From the NCBI GenBank assembly GCA_002361175.1, contig DESG01000173.1, forward strand, positions 1 to 38,278: DNA of 38,278 bases, given 5' to 3'. The notes beneath the pieces are model-generated. The model made no database searches and was not told the DNA's origin. It saw nothing but the letters and a program-made list of their open reading frames with translations. The stretch is from Lachnoclostridium sp. UBA3320 (GTDB lineage Bacteria; Bacillota; Clostridia; Lachnospirales; Lachnospiraceae). Made by a program: the position numbers and the translations under genes. This document shows, piece by piece, positions 33,601-38,278 of the stretch. Each line of letters starts with the position of its first letter. Position 1 is the stretch's first letter.

Positions 33601-34436
33601 AGTCTTTTTAATCTGTTATTTCTATTAATAATACGGCGGTATAAATCATTCATATCTGATGTTGCAAAACGCCCGCCGTCAAGCTGTACCATAGGTCTAA
33701 GGTCAGGTGGTATAACTGGAATAACTGTTAAAATCATCCATTCAGGCTTATTGCCTGATTCACGGAAAGCCTCAATCACTTCAAGACGCTTAATTATCCT
33801 AGCTCTTTTTTGCCCTGAAGAATTGCTAAGTTCTGTTTTAAGTTCTACAGATTCTTCTTCAAGGTCTATATTCATAAGCAATTCCATTATTGATTCAGCA
33901 CCCATACCTACACGAAATGAATCTCCATACTTACTTCTGGCCTCTTGATATTCAGATTCAGACAACACTTGTTTCTGCTGTAAACCAGTGCCTTCTTGTG
34001 TTTCTAATACAATATATGATGCAAAATACAAAACCTTTTCAAGATTTCTTGGTGACACGTCAAGGATAAGCCCCATACGGCTTGGAATTCCTTTAAAATA
34101 CCAGATATGAGAAACAGGGGCAGCAAGTTCAATATGTCCCATGCGCTCACGTCTTACACTTGACTTTGTAACTTCAACACCACAGCGGTCACAAACTACA
34201 CCTTTGTAGCGTATCTTTTTATACTTGCCGCAGTGGCACTCCCAGTCCTTGCTTGGTCCAAATATCTTTTCGCAGAAAAGACCATCCTTTTCAGGTTTCA
34301 AGGTTCTGTAATTGATAGTCTCAGGCTTTTTAACTTCGCCTCTTGACCATTCCCTTATCTTTTCTGGTGAAGCAAGCCCAATCTTTATGGAATCATAAGT
34401 TATATGCTTATCTTCCTTAGCATTAGTCTCTGTCAT
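30633..34436 (-). CDS. rpoC: DNA-directed RNA polymerase subunit beta'
   Basis: This 1267-residue subunit shows the N-terminal zinc site (Cys67, Cys69, Cys82, Cys85), the catalytic NADFDGD (455-461) holding the Mg-binding aspartates, and the later zinc site with CKSHIGVCAKCYG. The trigger loop region around QSIGEPGTQLTMRTFHSGG is intact. The C-terminal tail of about 75 residues is acidic and Gln/Asn-rich and is not needed for catalysis in other species. AGGAGG precedes the ATG by 5 bases; the start is 12 bases after the rpoB stop, so both are one transcript. Confidence 0.99.
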   Translation of the reverse strand: MTETNAKEDKHITYDSIKIGLASPEKIREWSRGEVKKPETINYRTLKPEKDGLFCEKIFGPSKDWECHCGKYKKIRYKGVVCDRCGVEVTKSSVRRERMGHIELAAPVSHIWYFKGIPSRMGLILDVSPRNLEKVLYFASYIVLETQEGTGLQQKQVLSESEYQEARSKYGDSFRVGMGAESIMELLMNIDLEEESVELKTELSNSSGQKRARIIKRLEVIEAFRESGNKPEWMILTVIPVIPPDLRPMVQLDGGRFATSDMNDLYRRIINRNNRLKRLLELGAPDIIVRNEKRMLQEAVDALIDNGRRGRPVTGPGNRPLKSLSDMLKGKQGRFRQNLLGKRVDYSGRSVIVVGPELKIYQCGLPKEMAIELFKPFVMKELVSDGTAHNIKQAKKMVEKLQTEVWDVLDEVIREHPVMLNRAPTLHRLGIQAFEPTLVEGKAIKLHPLVCTAFNADFDGDQMAVHLPLSVEAQAECRFLLLSPNNLLKPSDGGVVAVPSQDMVLGIYYLTQERPGAKGEGKFFKNVNEAIIAYENKAITLHSRIKVRRKGINDAGEEEERIIESTLGRFLFNEILPQDLGFVDRSNPDNFLKLEVDFHVGKKQLKQVLEKCINVHGATGTAETMDNVKSLGYKYSTRAAMTVSISDMTVPEAKKTILSDAEKTVESISRKFRRGLLTEEERYKAVINTWRTADDSITDALLSGLDKYNNIFMMADSGARGSEKQIKQLAGMRGLMADTSGRTIELPIKSNFREGLDVLEYFISAHGARKGMSDTALRTADSGYLTRRLVDVSQELIIREVDCCADKDFIPGMEISGVMDGKEMIESLEERITGRFSCENIYDDNGELIVKANHMITPMRAARILATKKVAEDVDKAKIKIRTILTCKSHIGVCAKCYGANLATGDPVQVGEAVGIIAAQSIGEPGTQLTMRTFHSGGVAGDDITQGLPRVEELFEARKPKGLAIIAEFGGVVAIRDTKKKREVIVTNPENGEQKAYLIPYGSRIKVMDGQLLEAGDELTEGSVNPHDILAIKGVRAVQDYMIREVQRVYRLQGVEINDKHIEVIVRQMLKKIRIENSGDSAFLPGVMVDALDFEDEVEKLTKEGKEPPEGKQVMLGITKASLATNSFLSAASFQETTKVLTDAAIKGKIDPLVGLKENVILGKLIPAGTGMKRYRCVKLDCDEEAEKFIEEHRKEQQASQESEEGGNKDKNRNKDQDIDIESDDILDDEIENDSQDNEVAAADGELVYSTSMEELEDLDSLALIDD

Positions 34437-34448
34437 TTCAACCTCCTG

Positions 34449-37400
34449 TTAATCAAAACCTTGCATTAAATCATCTTCTTCAAATGCATCAAATGCTGCA
34501 TTTTCAAGTTCATCTGCAGTTCCTTCACTATATCCTGCATCTTCGAATGATTCATCATTTTCAAAGGCGGCATAATTGTCATCACCATCAATTAAAGGTC
34601 TGATTTCTGAATCATCATTTTCTTCTATTTCTTCACTAAGTATAACCTCATTGCCATTTTCATCAAGTACAGTTACATCAAGTGCAAGAGCCTGTAACTC
34701 TTTCAAAAGTACTTTAAATGATTCAGGTATTCCTGGTTCAGAGATGTTGTCACCTTTAATAATAGCCTCATATGTCTTAACACGCCCGATTACATCATCA
34801 GACTTAACTGTAAGAATTTCCTGAAGTGTATAGGCTGCTCCATAAGCCTCAAGCGCCCACACTTCCATTTCGCCGAAACGCTGTCCTCCAAACTGCGCCT
34901 TGCCGCCAAGCGGCTGCTGTGTAACAAGTGAATAAGGTCCTGTAGAACGTGCATGTATCTTGTCATCTACAAGGTGGTGGAGTTTAAGGTAATGCATAAA
35001 GCCCACTGTTACAGAACCGTCAAAATATTCACCTGTACGTCCATCACGAAGTTTTACTTTACCATCGCTGTTAATAGGAACTCCTTCCCATTCTTTACGG
35101 TATTCTTGGTTTTCTATAAGATACTTCATAACTTCAGCATCAAGAATCCCTGAATATTTATCTTCAAAAGGAACTATATCTTTTAAACGCTTTATTTCAT
35201 CTTCGTTTTGCTCTTTTTCTGCATTTTCAAGAGCTTGACTTAATTCTTTCTGGTTCAATGGTGTATTTACATAGTCATTGGCAATTCCCAGCGTATCCAT
35301 AATATCACTTTCATTAGCACCATCAAATACAGGAGTTGCCACATTAAATCCAAGCACTTTGGCAGCAAGGCTTAAATGTATCTCAAGTACCTGCCCAATA
35401 TTCATACGTGAAGGCACACCAAGCGGATTAAGAACTATATCAAGCGGGCGTCCATTTGGAAGGAACGGCATATCCTCAACAGGCAGCACCCTTGAAACAA
35501 CACCCTTGTTGCCATGACGTCCTGCCATCTTGTCGCCAACTTGGATTTTACGTTTCTGCGCTATATAAATGCGAACTGATTCATTGACACCAGGCGGAAG
35601 TTCATCTCCATTTTCCCTGGTAAATACTTTAGCATCAACAATTATTCCAAATTCACCATGTGGTACTTTTAATGAAGTGTCTCTGACCTCACGTGCTTTC
35701 TCACCAAAAATAGCACGCAAAAGTCTTTCCTCTGCTGTAAGCTCTGTTTCTCCTTTTGGAGTAACCTTTCCTACAAGTATATCTCCAGCACGTACCTCTG
35801 CACCTATGCGGATAATTCCCCTTTCATCAAGGTCTTTAAGTGCATCATCACCTACACCTGGCACATCACGAGTTATCTCCTCTGCGCCAAGTTTTGTATC
35901 TCTTGCTTCAGCCTCATATTCATTAATATGGACTGATGTATACACATCATCCTGCACAAGTCTTTCACTTAAAAGTACCGCATCCTCATAATTGTAGCCT
36001 TCCCATGTCATAAATCCTATGAGAGGGTTCTTTCCAAGGGCAATCTCACCACCACATGTAGATGGTCCATCTGCAATAACCTGTCCAGTTTTAACTTCAT
36101 CGCCCTTGTCAACAACTGGTTTCTGATTCATACTAGTGCCCTGATTACTGCGTTGGAACTTGGCAAGCTTATACCTGTGACGTCCACCCTCAGATGTCTT
36201 TACAACAATTTCGTTTGATGCAGACCTCTCAACTATTCCGTCTTCCTCTGCAAGCACACAGTTTCCTGAGTCAACTGCCGCTTTCATCTCCATGCCAGTA
36301 CCAACCACTGGTGCTTCTGTTATAAGAAGAGGCACAGCCTGCCTTTGCATATTAGAGCCCATAAGTGCACGGTTGGCATCATCATTTTCAAGGAATGGTA
36401 TCATAGCTGTAGCAACTGAAAATACCATCTTAGGAGAAACATCCATCAAATCTATTTTAGACTTTTGAAACTCTGACGTATCTTCACGGAAACGTCCAGA
36501 TACATTGTTTCTTACAAAGTGTCCATCTTGGTCAAGCTGCTCATTTGCCTGTGCAACTACATATTTATCTTCTTCATCGGCAGAAAGATATATAACTTCA
36601 TCTGTTACAACAGGGTTTGCAGGGTCAGTCTTATCAAGCTTTCGATATGGTGCTTCAACAAAACCATATTCATTAATTCGTGCATATGATGCAAGCGAGT
36701 TAATAAGACCAATGTTAGGTCCTTCAGGCGTCTCTACAGGGCACATACGTCCATAGTGTGTATAGTGTACATCTCTTACTTCAAAACCTGCTCTGTCCCT
36801 TGAAAGACCGCCAGGGCCAAGTGCAGAAAGACGTCTTTTGTGTGTAAGCTCACTAAGTGGGTTATTCTGGTCCATAAACTGTGACAACTGAGAACTGCCA
36901 AAAAACTCTTTTACAGCTGCCGTTACAGGCTTAATATTTATAAGTGATTGTGCCGTTATAGTTGTAATATCTTGTGTTGACATTCTCTCACGCACAACTC
37001 TTTCCATCCTTGAAAGTCCAATACGATATTGATTTTGGAGAAGTTCTCCTACAGCACGTATACGGCGATTCCCCAAATGGTCTATATCATCATCATTGCC
37101 AATACCATATTCGATATGAATATTGTAATTAATAGATGCAAATATATCTTCCTTTGTGATATGCTTAGGTATAAGCTCTGACCTATTAAATTGAATAAGT
37201 TCTTTTATTTCATCTATATCTTCATTTTCATCAAGAATCTGCTTTAAAAGCGGATAGTATACAGCTTCTGTTATGCCAAGCTCTGCTGGATTTACATCAG
37301 GAAGATAAGTCTTTAAATCTACCATAAGATTTGAAAGAATTTTTGTAACTTTCTCTTCTAATTCCACCATTACATAAGGCACAGCACAGTTCTGTAATTC

Positions 37401-38278
37401 TGTTGCAAGTTCTTCTGTAATCAGTGTACCTGTTTCGTAAATCTCACCTGTCTGTGGATTGACAACATCTTCTGCAATCTTGCAGCCAACAATACGATTT
37501 TTTAAATGCAATTTCTTATTAAACTTATATCTTCCCACTTTTGCAAGGTCATATCTTTTAGGGTCAAAAAACATGCCATTTAAAAGATTTTCAGCACTGT
37601 CAACTGACAAAGGCTCGCCAGGACGCAGTTTCTTGTATAATTCAAGAAGTCCATCCTGATAATTCTCTGTTGTATCTTTATCTATACTTGCTAAAATTTT
37701 TGGCTCTTCACCAAAGATTTCTTTAATCTGTTCATTAGTTCCAAGTCCTAGTGATCTTAAAAACACAGTTATTGGAACTTTTCTGTTTCTATCTACACGG
37801 ACATAAAATACATCGTTGGAGTCAGTTTCATATTCAAGCCACGCACCACGGTTAGGTATAACTGTAGCAGAATACAATTTTTTGCCTATTTTATCATGGC
37901 TTATTGCATAGTAAATACCTGGTGAACGTACTAACTGGCTAACAATAACACGTTCAGCACCATTAATGACAAAAGTTCCTGTAGCAGTCATCAATGGCAG
38001 GTCTCCCATAAAAATCTCATGTTCCTTGATTTCTTCTGTTTCTTTATTATGCAGCCTTACTGTAACTTTCAAAGGTGCAGCATACGTTGCATCCCTTTCC
38101 TTGCACTGGTCGATATCATATTTAATCTCATCCCTGCAAAGTTCAAAATCTACAAATTCAAGACTGAGATGACCGCCAAAATCAGAAATAGGTGAAATAT
38201 CTCGAAAAACTTCTTTCAATCCTTCATCTAAAAACCATTGATAAGAATTAGTCTGCACCTCAATAAGGTTTGGCATTT
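34449..38278 (-). CDS. rpoB: DNA-directed RNA polymerase subunit beta, 5' end missing
   Basis: About 1275 residues are present. The frame is open to the window edge, and the first Met seen, in MPNLIEVQTNSYQWF, is internal in clostridial RpoB, where roughly 25-30 residues normally come before it. The rifampicin region is wild type: GSSQLSQFMDQNNPLSELTH, then KRRLSALGPGG; no classical resistance change is visible. GGDKMAGRHGNKG-type sequence appears as VGDKMAGRHGNKGVVS. The C-terminal tail (about 65 residues) is strongly acidic and Asp/Glu/Asn-rich. It is followed by rpoC after 12 bases. Confidence 0.99.
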   Translation of the reverse strand, partial: MPNLIEVQTNSYQWFLDEGLKEVFRDISPISDFGGHLSLEFVDFELCRDEIKYDIDQCKERDATYAAPLKVTVRLHNKETEEIKEHEIFMGDLPLMTATGTFVINGAERVIVSQLVRSPGIYYAISHDKIGKKLYSATVIPNRGAWLEYETDSNDVFYVRVDRNRKVPITVFLRSLGLGTNEQIKEIFGEEPKILASIDKDTTENYQDGLLELYKKLRPGEPLSVDSAENLLNGMFFDPKRYDLAKVGRYKFNKKLHLKNRIVGCKIAEDVVNPQTGEIYETGTLITEELATELQNCAVPYVMVELEEKVTKILSNLMVDLKTYLPDVNPAELGITEAVYYPLLKQILDENEDIDEIKELIQFNRSELIPKHITKEDIFASINYNIHIEYGIGNDDDIDHLGNRRIRAVGELLQNQYRIGLSRMERVVRERMSTQDITTITAQSLINIKPVTAAVKEFFGSSQLSQFMDQNNPLSELTHKRRLSALGPGGLSRDRAGFEVRDVHYTHYGRMCPVETPEGPNIGLINSLASYARINEYGFVEAPYRKLDKTDPANPVVTDEVIYLSADEEDKYVVAQANEQLDQDGHFVRNNVSGRFREDTSEFQKSKIDLMDVSPKMVFSVATAMIPFLENDDANRALMGSNMQRQAVPLLITEAPVVGTGMEMKAAVDSGNCVLAEEDGIVERSASNEIVVKTSEGGRHRYKLAKFQRSNQGTSMNQKPVVDKGDEVKTGQVIADGPSTCGGEIALGKNPLIGFMTWEGYNYEDAVLLSERLVQDDVYTSVHINEYEAEARDTKLGAEEITRDVPGVGDDALKDLDERGIIRIGAEVRAGDILVGKVTPKGETELTAEERLLRAIFGEKAREVRDTSLKVPHGEFGIIVDAKVFTRENGDELPPGVNESVRIYIAQKRKIQVGDKMAGRHGNKGVVSRVLPVEDMPFLPNGRPLDIVLNPLGVPSRMNIGQVLEIHLSLAAKVLGFNVATPVFDGANESDIMDTLGIANDYVNTPLNQKELSQALENAEKEQNEDEIKRLKDIVPFEDKYSGILDAEVMKYLIENQEYRKEWEGVPINSDGKVKLRDGRTGEYFDGSVTVGFMHYLKLHHLVDDKIHARSTGPYSLVTQQPLGGKAQFGGQRFGEMEVWALEAYGAAYTLQEILTVKSDDVIGRVKTYEAIIKGDNISEPGIPESFKVLLKELQALALDVTVLDENGNEVILSEEIEENDDSEIRPLIDGDDNYAAFENDESFEDAGYSEGTADELENAAFDAFEEDDLMQGFD

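Noticed and set aside
33445..33948. 167-codon plus-strand frame opposite rpoC
   Set aside because: Antisense to a conserved part of rpoC, no ribosome site; a shadow frame.
36700..36960. Rifampicin-resistance change in rpoB
   Set aside because: The residues at the classical resistance positions (in FMDQN, THKRR and RLSALG) look wild type.

Overview
The window is low-GC DNA that looks like the chromosome of an anaerobic Clostridia, most probably a Lachnospiraceae. The signs are a family I glutamate dehydrogenase with the Clostridium symbiosum catalytic lysines at the same spacing, a SecD-SecF fusion, RpoB and RpoC with acidic C-terminal tails, DUF6465 and DUF1622 proteins, VanR/VanS-like regulators and AGGAGG ribosome binding sites. 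Species is not assignable by eye. No tRNA, rRNA, CRISPR array, phage gene or transposase was seen.

Layout. (1) 1-466: no confident protein gene; a perfect inverted repeat overlapping a short ORF, and a possible small RNA of three GNRA-capped hairpins ending in a terminator. (2) 490-3081, plus strand: a membrane-anchored trigger-factor/FKBP-like foldase and gdhA. (3) 3122-5486, minus strand: a zinc-dependent phospholipase C-like protein and a secreted NlpC/P60 peptidoglycan hydrolase with two SH3b domains, a long serine linker and its own consensus promoter. (4) 5739-20981, minus strand: eleven tightly packed genes that read as one operon: response regulator, histidine kinase, large exported GATase-like protein, ABC ATPase, ABC-2 permease, coiled-coil membrane protein, MoxR AAA+ ATPase, DUF58 protein, two VWA membrane proteins and proB. 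(5) 21200-23133, plus strand: rmlA-rmlB, converging on minus-strand glf, gtrA and a DUF6465 gene. (6) 25205-28086: small accessory genes: an orphan HicA-like protein, a DUF1622 membrane protein, a 52-residue Cys/Lys-rich protein, a multicopper-oxidase-like protein without copper ligands, and a RelE/RelB-type toxin-antitoxin pair. (7) 28187-38278, minus strand: secDF, rpoC and rpoB (5' end cut by the window edge).

How it fits together. The best candidate for an undescribed system is the 15-kb operon in (4). It joins a MoxR/DUF58/VWA module (chaperone or assembly machinery in other bacteria) to an ABC pair plus GATase-like exported protein that resembles the GldA/GldF/GldG arrangement, all under a two-component system encoded at the operon head. 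Several products face the cell envelope, so an envelope-stress or envelope-assembly machine is my inference; nothing in the sequence names its substrate. The second point of interest is the toxin-antitoxin pair, which lies between two near-identical terminator hairpins next to a short relic of secDF sequence, suggesting that it arrived by a local duplication or insertion at the secDF 3' end.
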